From contig LGRX02012923.1 in assembly GCA_001247695.2 (NCBI GenBank), positions 1-12,523 on the forward strand: a DNA stretch of 12,523 nucleotides, read 5' to 3'. This stretch comes from Cymbomonas tetramitiformis. Its lineage: Eukaryota; Chlorophyta; Pyramimonadophyceae; Pyramimonadales; Pyramimonadaceae. This document shows, in pieces, positions 7,045 to 12,523 of this stretch. The position numbers were made by a program, and so were the translations under genes. The notes beneath the pieces were generated by a model, which did no database searches, had not been told where the DNA came from, and saw nothing but the letters and a program-made list of their open reading frames with translations. Each line of letters begins with the position of its first letter. Positions within the stretch are counted from its first letter, which is position 1.

Positions 7045-7833
7045 TCACACATTTTCGATTCTCCTTACCGCGAGTATTTCTTCATCACTATCATCTAGAG
7101 TTAATAACTCCTCAACGTCACGATCGTCTTCACTCTCAGGATCCACATCAGGAACACCAGTAGCCAATAATTCGCGAGCATTATCACGCAACTTCCACAA
7201 GTTGACACGCCGCACCCCTTCCACGATCATCTTGCAAACATATGTTTGCATGTCCGTATCTGTCAACTCGGCCAACTTGCCTACAGTCGCCAACCCAAGG
7301 TCAATCAGCTTGGGACCAGTCTTCTTCCCCACACCATTCAACTCGGTGATCGGGGTATCCATATCCGCTTGTTGATCCTCCCGAGTACCTCCAGCTGCCA
7401 GATGAATGAATCTTGCGAACTTAGATCCACTCGGAAACGACATCTTCTGCACTTTACAACTCCAGCAATCCACCACCGGCTCTGCATCTATAGGTACTAA
7501 GCGCTGAGCCAAGGACACTCCAGGAGCTTCAAGGGACACCGTGCCCGCCATCACTGCTTCCTGCAACTTGGACATTTCTTTGCGAACGTCCGCGCGGTTA
7601 AAGTTGCGAGCCCGCCAACGTGCCTCGCCATCCACCAAATCATCACACTCATGCCAACGCATTGATTGCTCCGCCTCCTTGATCGCCGCATCCAACCGAG
7701 CTTTGCATTCACCTTCGTATCGCTCCAACTTTGCTTGCACCGCTAGTCGTGAGGCTTCATCATTAGTGCCATGCAACTCATACCGCCACACCGCGATTTG
7801 GATGGCCTCCTCATCTGTGATAGAGGCCTTCAT
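7045..7833 (-). CDS. Unrecognised 262-residue protein with helix-hairpin-helix motif
   Basis: I do not recognise the family. Residues 161-191 (core LNGVGKKTGPKLIDLGLATV) look like a helix-hairpin-helix module, a non-sequence-specific DNA-binding fold found in repair and recombination proteins. Residues 25-95 are rich in charged helix-forming residues. A short Cys pair (CWSC) lies at 123-126, and the C-terminus (229-255) is strongly acidic. No signal peptide or membrane segment is seen. The Met at 7831-7833 is the first in frame, but the frame stays open upstream to 7888 (SWHFGDLVLGG before Met). A possible 38-nt intron at 7867-7904 could connect an upstream exon. It is the only convincing gene inside the 5809-8490 element, so it is either captured cargo or an accessory DNA-binding protein. 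Coding nature is well supported by length and composition; function is not. Confidence 0.72.
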   Translation of the reverse strand: MKASITDEEAIQIAVWRYELHGTNDEASRLAVQAKLERYEGECKARLDAAIKEAEQSMRWHECDDLVDGEARWRARNFNRADVRKEMSKLQEAVMAGTVSLEAPGVSLAQRLVPIDAEPVVDCWSCKVQKMSFPSGSKFARFIHLAAGGTREDQQADMDTPITELNGVGKKTGPKLIDLGLATVGKLAELTDTDMQTYVCKMIVEGVRRVNLWKLRDNARELLATGVPDVDPESEDDRDVEELLTLDDSDEEILAVRRIENV

Positions 7834-7866
7834 CCCGCCGAGTACCAGATCGCCGAAGTGCCATGA

Positions 7867-7904
7867 CTGCTTGGGAGGTTGGAAAGGTTAGGAGACACCC
7901 TTAC
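7867..7904 (-). other. Possible short intron upstream of the HhH gene
   Basis: Read on the minus strand, GAAG|GTAAGG, a branch-like CTAAC and CAAGCAG| bound 38 nt. Splicing would join, in phase, a 17-codon open segment ending in ILK to SWHFGDLVLGG. The length is very short for most eukaryotes, so confidence is low. Confidence 0.3.
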
Positions 7905-8262
7905 CTTCAAGATGCCGTTGAGATTGCTCCATTCCGTTAACTCTACAGCGTTTAATCAATAATCTAGTCCACGCTTAGCTTGCGACAATCTGCCAAAGTA
8001 CCCTATCAGCCATTGCCTATTAAAAGGCCCGAGAAGCCTCCCGTTCGCAAGCAAGCAAAAACAATTATTAGCTAGATACCATACCTTCAAGATGACGTCG
8101 AGATTGCTCCATTCCGTGAAGTCTACACCGTTTAATCAGTCATCTTGTCCACGGTTAGCTTGCGCAAATCTGCGAAAGTACCCTATCCGCCATGCCTATT
8201 AAAGGGCCCTAGAGGCCTCCCGTTCGCAAGCGAGCAAGAAGAAATAGCAGTTAGATGCCTTA
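7902..8262. repeat. ~180-bp diverged direct duplication upstream of the HhH gene
   Basis: Positions 7902-8080 and 8082-8262 align at an offset of 180, roughly 85% identical by eye. Shared parts include AGATTGCTCCATTCCGT, TTAGCTTGCG, AAGTACCCTATC and CCTCCCGTTCGCAAGC. On the minus strand both copies contain a similar open segment (TEWSNL core) ending at a donor-like AAG|GTAWGG. A weaker third copy may follow at about 8263-8340. Confidence 0.75.
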
Positions 8263-8473
8263 ACTTCATTATTCCGGCGAGTTTTCTTCAAATCATTAAC
8301 TACACAATTTGCAATAAATTATCTTATCAGCCCTTGAGGCTGTTTTTCGTGAACCTGTTCCGTGGAAAAGAGATAGCGAAAACGGGCATTTAAGCGCGTC
8401 TGCCAACTAATGCCAGAGTTTCTCCGTGCCTCTTCGATCAACTGTAACGTCGCCCTCGCGGCCGCGGCCCCAC

Positions 8474-8490
8474 CTCTGGGGACAAGAGTA
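8474..8490 (-). repeat. Right terminal inverted repeat of the 5809-8490 element
   Basis: CTCTGGGGACAAGAGTA matches the left end in inverse, all 17 positions, then diverges inwards into GC-rich sequence (GCGGCCGCGGCC). Confidence 0.7.
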
Positions 8491-8500
8491 GGGGCTACAT
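8491..8500 (+). repeat. Right 10-bp target site duplication
   Basis: GGGGCTACAT is identical in sequence and orientation to 5799-5808 and begins at the base after the right inverted end. Confidence 0.7.
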
Positions 8501-8704
8501 CCTAAGAACTGTAAGGCTAATGCCTAAGGTGAGGGTTTAAAGTGGACTCATTTCCCCCCAATATCCTAAAAACACCACGAGGGACGCCTCAAATCGGTGT
8601 AAGAAGACTGGTACCAGCAGCAGCAACAACAACAACAAAGACATCAAAGACATATACAAAGGTATGCCCGTTGTGAGGTCACAACTCTCTTAAGAGGGGA
8701 GATC
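8501..8704 (+). other. Possible retroelement 3' tail before an LTR-like TGTCAGGG
   Basis: A frame ending at TAA 8691-8693 reads KDIKDIYKGMPVVRSQLS, vaguely like the end of a Copia-type RNase H. It is followed at once by purine-rich AAGAGGGGAGA and then TGTCAGGG at 8705, the order expected for polypurine tract and LTR start. Upstream is a (AGC)3(AAC)4 run. No second LTR copy is seen, so this is a weak suggestion. Confidence 0.2.
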
Positions 8705-8724
8705 TGTCAGGGTTATGACCGATG

Positions 8725-8812
8725 ACACGTGTGTCATACATGTCATACGTGTCATACCTGTCAGACATGCCATACCATGTCATGTCATGTCATGTCGAGT
8801 CATGTCATATAT
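8725..8812 (+). repeat. CATGT/GTCAT microsatellite
   Basis: Loose 9-10 bp units (GTCATACRT, GTCATACCT, GCCATACCAT) lead into four perfect CATGT units (8776-8795), then CGAGTCATGTCATAT. No gene is present. Confidence 0.8.
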
Positions 8813-9237
8813 TATAATGACAGACAGTCGTCAGTACGGTCGACTATGACATGTACAATCATATCATCTGTCATTTACTCAAGGTGAGACTTGAGTGACA
8901 CATGTCATCGAGAGGTCACCAATATGACGGACTCGAGATGGCAAAGCAAGATGGTATCTTGAAGAACCGAATGGTTCGGAGAAGAACTCATCTTCGCTTC
9001 TAGCATGTTCTGAACAAGCATGTGAGTATCATATGGCTTATTCGTTCAGCCGATACTGATTGTTCAACCAATGCCTTGGGTTCACAACCCGATAGCGGTG
9101 GCATCTATGAGATGCAGGGCATTCGGTATAGATGAGGAGCGTTGGGCTACAGCAGTATCTTCGGACGAAGCACTGCACTCATCACCCGCTCTTACGCTGC
9201 ACGAGTTGTTACTGTTCAATAACATCCGTGCTCGATC
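8813..9237 (+). other. Stretch without a supported gene
   Basis: No reading frame of note. Several small inverted pairs occur, for example CTCAAG/CTTGAG near 8880-8896 and GCATCTATGAGATGC near 9101-9115. No known RNA motif was recognised. Confidence 0.4.
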
Positions 9238-9285
9238 ATAGCGAAACTCGACCATGGTCGAGATTTCTCAACTACGTTTCGCTAT
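9238..9285 (+). repeat. Palindromic repeat family, member 1
   Basis: ATAGCGAAAC (9238-9247) pairs with GTTTCGCTAT (9276-9285). Inside is the perfect 16-bp palindrome CTCGACCATGGTCGAG (9247-9262). Confidence 0.75.
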
Positions 9286-9342
9286 AGATCCCCGGAATAT
9301 TCTGCCTACGTGGGGGGGGATATCCGCGTACCGTCAGCGTTC

Positions 9343-9444
9343 AGATCGTGGTCGAGTTTCGCTATGAAAAATTGAACTCGACCACGAAATTTCGATTTTT
9401 CGTGGGTGAGTTCGATTTTTCATAGCGAAACTCGACCACGATCT
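9343..9444 (+). repeat. Palindromic repeat family, member 2 (long hairpin)
   Basis: The arms 9343-9379 and 9408-9444 are complementary over 37 positions with one mismatch, and the inner part pairs further with few mismatches. Key words are GTGGTCGAGTTTCGCTATG and its complement. Flanking CTCAACCACGG units follow at about 9443 and 9455. No target duplication is seen. Confidence 0.85.
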
Positions 9445-10021
9445 CAACCACGGTCTCAACCACGGTATGTCATCACGATGTCAGCAGATGTCGAATTCAG
9501 TTTTCGATTTTTCGATTTCGGTCATCCCCCCGTGACGCGACGGTGTCGTCGCGAAAAGAGGTAGCGAAAATTTTGTCTCGTCGCCCCACGTGGCGCAGTC
9601 TGGCAGCGCCAGTTAAAGTTAAAGTTACAGTTGCCGCAGAAAACCTCGGGTTGAGGGTTTTGTTTCTAGTTACAGCGGAAGAGAATGGAGGATAATCGTC
9701 TTCGTCTTTTCCTATTGCTTACTATACTTCGTTCGTCTACTGCCTTTTTTCCGTGTCCTATTCCGATCGAAGCCCCTCCTCTTGATTATGGCTTCTTGGC
9801 GTTCCCTTTCTTCGCACTCGATCTCCTCAAGGGTGGGCGCTATCTTGAGAAGCAGCATTGGCAAGTTTCTGGGAGTTTCATCCGTGGAGTCGCGTACGAT
9901 TTTTCGACATCTCGGTTACACGAGCGCGTCAGTCGAGTCGATCTGTGAATTTCCCAAATTAATTTTTCAATTCTACATCTGCTGCATGTGGATGACGATG
10001 GCTGACGAACTCGCGACAATA
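9445..10021 (+). other. Stretch without a supported gene
   Basis: An 87-codon frame from 9685 is open but resembles no known protein. At 9591-9603, TGGCGCAGTCTGG resembles a tRNA A box, but no convincing B box follows. GAAAAGAGGTAGCGAAAA (9553-9570) nearly matches 8365-8382. Confidence 0.4.
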
Positions 10022-10086
10022 CGTGGTTGAACTCACCGAGCCCTCCCCCCCCGTGGTCGAGATTTTCGTGGTTGAGTTCAACCACG
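10022..10086 (+). repeat. Palindromic repeat family, member 3
   Basis: CGTGGTTGAACTC (10022-10034) pairs exactly with GAGTTCAACCACG (10074-10086). The loop contains a C run and another CGTGGTCGAG word. Confidence 0.8.
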
Positions 10087-10167
10087 GTCCAAAAGTGTCT
10101 CACGTAACGAGACACGTCGGCTCACACGCTGTCGCAGACGTGTACAAAATATTCCTTCGCTAACCAA

Positions 10168-10236
10168 GTTTCGCTATGAAAAATCGAACTCAACCACAAA
10201 ACTCGACCGTGGTCGAGATTTTCATAGCGACGAAAC
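10168..10236 (+). repeat. Palindromic repeat family, member 4
   Basis: GTTTCGCTATGAAAAATC (10168-10185) pairs, with small bulges, with GATTTTCATAGCGACGAAAC (10217-10236). Inside is CTCGACCGTGGTCGAG (10202-10217). It shares its outer arm with member 2. Confidence 0.8.
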
Positions 10237-10348
10237 TCAACCGAGGTCTCAACCACGAAATTTCGGGTCTCACGATCAAAAATCCGAACCGAAGCGTCCG
10301 ATCGAAAATTCTTTCCATCGTGTCCGCGAAACGCAGTGATGACACCTT

Positions 10349-10384
10349 GGTTTAAACCACGGTTTCCATTTCGTGGTTTAAACC
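10349..10384 (+). repeat. Palindromic repeat family, member 5
   Basis: GGTTTAAACCACG (10349-10361) pairs exactly with CGTGGTTTAAACC (10372-10384) around a 10-nt loop. Here GTTTAAACCACG replaces the TCGACCACG core of other members. Confidence 0.8.
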
Positions 10385-10559
10385 TTGAACTTCTCATAAG
10401 GGGCAACGAAAAGCGGGCGTGGTGTCGCCAAGACCGCCCGAACCGGTCGCTCGCGCATGCGCGCATGTCACCTCGGTTCCATAGAAGGTGTGGCAGTGCG
10501 CGAGGCAGGGAAGATATCTTCCTGGGATTGGTCGGCCCGGGGCCGTGTCACGGAGGCCC

Positions 10560-10759
10560 GGGCCGAAGGCGGGCCGAAGGAAAAGCGTTGTGATGGGCCG
10601 AGTCGCATTGAGGGGAAATCGATAAATTTCCAAAATTTCATCGGATTTTTGACAAATTGTCATACTTAAAAATTAAATTTTGTGCCCGGCGGGCGGGCAA
10701 TTTTGGGTTCGGGCCGAGACGGGCCGAAATGGCCGAAGTAAATTCTCAATGCGGGCCGA
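10560..10759 (+). repeat. GGGCCGA repeat cluster
   Basis: GGGCCGA occurs at 10560, 10571, 10595, 10711, 10721 and 10753, with a GGCCGA variant at 10732. The palindrome GGCCCGGGCC lies at 10555-10564. The cluster overlaps the MITE-like structure. Confidence 0.75.
10605..10752. mobile_element. MITE-like element with 8-bp TIR and 10-bp TSD
   Basis: GCATTGAG (10605-10612) and CTCAATGC (10745-10752) are inverted ends. They are abutted exactly by the direct repeat GGGCCGAGTC at 10595-10604 and 10753-10762. The 148-bp interior is AT-rich then GC-rich and has no gene. The flanking word belongs partly to the local GGGCCGA cluster, which weakens the case. If real, its 10-bp duplication equals that of the 5809-8490 element. 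Confidence 0.45.
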
Positions 10760-10762
10760 GTC

Positions 10763-11522
10763 ACCTCCGCTGAAGATATCTACCCCGCGCGAGGTAGCTC
10801 GGCTGCTCCTATAAGATGGTGAGTAGACCGGTTTCAATAAAGTGACATTCACCGGGGTAGGGATTCTCAAGGGCTCAAGGTCTCAAGCATAAGCAGCCTG
10901 GGCAGAAGTCATAGACTAGTGACACAATAGCGGTGTCACCTGCTACCAGACCGGCCCGCTGACCAGTTCTCCTTGCCTACCTCATGGACCCCCGTGTTGA
11001 TGAAGTGGGGCGGCCTGAAAGTCGCGCGTTAAGGTGACTGTAGGAGTCTACACTCTTGCTCTTCTCTTCTTTACGGTTTCGGACTTATTCTATCTACACT
11101 TATTAAACGACCGCACGAGGTATGGTTTCGATTGGTCTACTATCGGACTTCGGTTTCGCAAATCCTTCTAGTAATGCTTTTGCTTTCAGTGCATGCTTTC
11201 AATACACAATATACAGCAGTTACGGCTCTTTACTTTTTATGTTACAGTTCTCAGTTCAGTTCTCATCTCCGAAACGGGTTACACTTAGAGTTCTTATACA
11301 TTCAGGAACTCTTTCCATAACTCAACTGTACTGAGTACTCCGTACAACAGGCTAGGCACCTCACATCAACATCATTCTGATCGGTCCTACTGTACTCCGT
11401 ACTGAGTACTCTTGCGTTTTGTACTTAGCCGTTTTTCTTGCTCTTGTGCTTGCCTCCTAGCACAACTCCCCCCCCCTTAGGGAAAGTCACGTCCACGCTG
11501 ACCACGTCGGACCAGTAAAGTT
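10763..11522 (+). other. Long stretch without a supported gene
   Basis: A 70-codon frame at 11122 has no protein-like features. Present are GTAGGAGTCTAC (near 11040), two copies each of TACTGAGTACTC (11329, 11400) and GTACTCCGTAC (11335, 11392), and a C run near 11467-11476. Confidence 0.4.
11329..11411 (+). repeat. Paired TACTGAGTACTC / GTACTCCGTAC words
   Basis: TACTGAGTACTC occurs at 11329-11340 and 11400-11411. GTACTCCGTAC occurs at 11335-11345 and 11392-11402. The two words come in opposite order in the two places, as if rearranged. Confidence 0.65.
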
Positions 11523-11592
11523 TTTATACAGATCTTCTACTGTTGCTCAGGATGATTATACAGGTCTCAGCCGCCTGTTGTCTGGGATGACA
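11523..11592 (+). repeat. Degenerate outlying units of the 60/64-bp minisatellite
   Basis: TTATACAGATCTTCTACTGT and ATTATACAGGTCTCAGCCGC, each followed by a TGTTG/CTGTTG and CTGG-like end, resemble the first half of the units at 11922-12172. They are about 31-37 bp each. Confidence 0.5.
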
Positions 11593-11855
11593 TTACACTT
11601 TCCAAGACACACCGCAATAAGGAGATCAACCTCTTAAGCACAAGGGTCGGCCTCTCACCGGTCTGCCATCTGCACTACCAGGCTCCCCCAAGGCTCGAGG
11701 TCTCACATCCATTACCACGCTCAAGGTTTCAAACCTTCCAACACGGTACACTTACAGGTGATGACAATAGGTTTGCCAATTACCTGACAGTTCTCGGGAT
11801 GTCGGCCCGGAGGAAAGGTTTTAAACCCTCACCGCCTCCTCGGAATGCGTAGAGC
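11593..11855 (+). other. Stretch without a supported gene
   Basis: No protein-like frame. Scattered words such as CAAGGCTCGAGGTCTCAC and CTCAAGGTTTCAAACC resemble 10870-10886 (GGCTCAAGGTCTCAAG), suggesting decayed repeat sequence. Confidence 0.3.
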
Positions 11856-12172
11856 TTTTACCCAGATCTCCAACTGCTGCCCGGTCGTGCCAGGTCCGGA
11901 GCCAATGCTCTCATGAAATGGATTATACAGATTTCCACCTGTTGCCTGGTCGCACCGAGGCTAGAGCCACTGCTCGGTTGGATAGATTATCCAGGCTCTC
12001 ACCTGCCGCCTGGTCATACCGAGGCTAGAGCCACTGCTCAAATGGATTATACAGATTTCCACCTGTTGCCTGGCTGTGCCGAGGCTAGAGCCACTGCTCT
12101 CTTGGATGGATTACCCAGGTTCTCACCTGCCGCCTGGTCTCGCCAAGGCTGGAGCCACTGCTCTTCCCGAAG
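11856..12172 (+). repeat. 60/64-bp minisatellite with alternating unit types
   Basis: Four good units lie at 11922-11985, 11986-12045, 12046-12109 and 12110-12170, with a degenerate one before them. Units 1 and 3 (64 bp) begin ATTATACAGATTTCCACCTG. Units 2 and 4 begin ATTAYCCAGG, then TCTCACCTGCCGCCTGG. All share GAGGCTAGAGCCACTGCTC or a close variant. The alternation is a two-unit higher-order pattern of about 124 bp. The open frame across it is a by-product. Confidence 0.85.
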
Positions 12173-12185
12173 CTCCCCAACGCTC

Positions 12186-12523
12186 TCAATCGCTAAGACC
12201 ACTCGCGTCAGATTCCCATCTGCCCTCAGGTATGATCGTCACTTCAGCTCGTACTCCCGCTAACGCTATCGGTTCCGGTTCAAACTCGGGCAGGTCACTC
12301 TCAACAACAGCTGACTGGATTAAACCGCTCATCTCGCTTAGATCTTCCCTGACAAGCAGTTCAGACAGGAACGCATGCACCTCTTCATGTAAGGTCAGGT
12401 TGTGGAAAAGTTGTTTTAAGAGTGCTGACGGAATCCCATACAAATTCTCTCGCGCTCCCATGCCCTTCGCAAACACACCTCCGGTTCTCATCGCGCGCCC
12501 TCCCTGCGCTACTTTCTCGTGCC
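12186..12523 (-). CDS. Unrecognised protein, C-terminal part (runs off window)
   Basis: The minus-strand frame is open from the window edge to the TGA at 12186-12188, at least 111 codons. A Met lies at 12489-12491, but the frame stays open upstream (HEKVAQGGRA), so the true start may be outside. The composition is protein-like: a leucine-rich helical stretch (ALLKQLFHNLTLHEEVHAFL), then an acidic tail (ESDLPEFEPEP) and a short end. I recognise no domain. It stops just before the 60/64-bp minisatellite. A retroelement-derived or host exon are both possible. Confidence 0.4.
   Translation of the reverse strand, partial: HEKVAQGGRAMRTGGVFAKGMGARENLYGIPSALLKQLFHNLTLHEEVHAFLSELLVREDLSEMSGLIQSAVVESDLPEFEPEPIALAGVRAEVTIIPEGRWESDASGLSD

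Larger units (their letters stand above)
5809..8490. mobile_element. DNA transposon with 17-bp TIRs and 10-bp TSD, carrying an HhH gene
   Basis: TACTCTTGTCCCCAGAG at 5809-5825 is the exact reverse complement of CTCTGGGGACAAGAGTA at 8474-8490. Both ends are abutted without a gap by the direct repeat GGGGCTACAT. The predicted empty site reads ATTCATGGGGGCTACATCC. The 2682-bp element contains one well-supported gene on the minus strand, a 20-22 bp minisatellite downstream of it and a ~180-bp duplication upstream of it. No DDE transposase is recognised, so the element is probably non-autonomous, or its mobility protein is unrecognised. An 11-bp inverted repeat AGCTTATGGAC/GTCCATAAGCT (5824-5834, 5869-5879) starts inside the left end. 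Ends and duplication are seen directly; the superfamily is unresolved. Confidence 0.7.

Noticed and set aside
9685..9948. 87-codon plus-strand frame
   Set aside because: No recognisable domain, start context or neighbouring exon; length is compatible with chance.
10122..10466. 114-codon minus-strand frame
   Set aside because: It runs through three palindromic repeats, so its sequence is dictated by the repeats.
11913..12263. 116-codon plus-strand frame with repeated EARATA blocks
   Set aside because: It is the translation of the 60/64-bp minisatellite; the periodicity is that of the repeat, and unit lengths 60 and 64 do not keep one phase.
12268..12295. B-box-like GGTTCAAAC, possible tRNA
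   Set aside because: T-arm pairing is weak (two G-T pairs of five), no A box or acceptor stem fits upstream, and it overlaps the minus-strand frame.

Overview
The window is eukaryotic nuclear DNA, repeat-rich and gene-poor. The signs are a pogo/Fot1-type (Tc1/mariner superfamily) DNA transposon whose transposase reading frame fits a spliceosomal intron (GT..CTGAC..AG), a TTAGGG-type telomere-like tract, many minisatellites and hairpin repeats, and no operon-like gene packing. The lineage cannot be fixed from the sequence; a fungus, alga or other protist is plausible. No tRNA, rRNA or CRISPR array was found.

Layout. (1) Positions 1-1196 are the right-hand part of one pogo-like element, cut by the window edge. 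It holds the last ~124 codons of the transposase and the 3' noncoding end. (2) Positions 1197-1385 are a spacer rich in CGACAGTAC. (3) Positions 1386-4990 are a complete second copy in the same orientation, with ~40-bp terminal inverted repeats and a TA at each end. It encodes a transposase of about 800 residues with HTH regions, a CENP-B-like region, a DD35D catalytic core, an acidic tract, a coiled coil and a SAP-like tail. The shared 1196 bp show no difference by eye. (4) Positions 4991-5798 are short hairpins and direct repeats. (5) Positions 5809-8490 look like a second, different DNA element: 17-bp perfect inverted ends exactly abutted by a 10-bp direct repeat (GGGGCTACAT). It carries a minus-strand gene for a 262-residue helix-hairpin-helix protein, a 20-22 bp minisatellite just downstream of that gene, and a diverged ~180-bp direct duplication upstream of it. 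(6) Positions 8501-9237 contain a CATGT/GTCAT repeat and a weak retroelement-like tail. (7) Positions 9238-10384 contain five hairpins of one palindromic family built on the motif CTCRACCACG. (8) Positions 10595-10762 resemble a 148-bp MITE with a 10-bp target duplication in GGGCCGA-rich DNA. (9) Positions 11523-12172 are a minisatellite whose best units alternate in a two-unit pattern. (10) Positions 12186-12523 hold a minus-strand reading frame running off the window.

How it fits together. The best-supported coding capacity is mobile-element coding capacity. The pogo-like element looks recently active: intact transposase, intact ends, near-identical neighbouring copies. The 5809-8490 element encodes no recognised transposase, so it would be non-autonomous, or the helix-hairpin-helix protein is an undescribed or captured component. 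Function claims rest on motif recognition without database searches.
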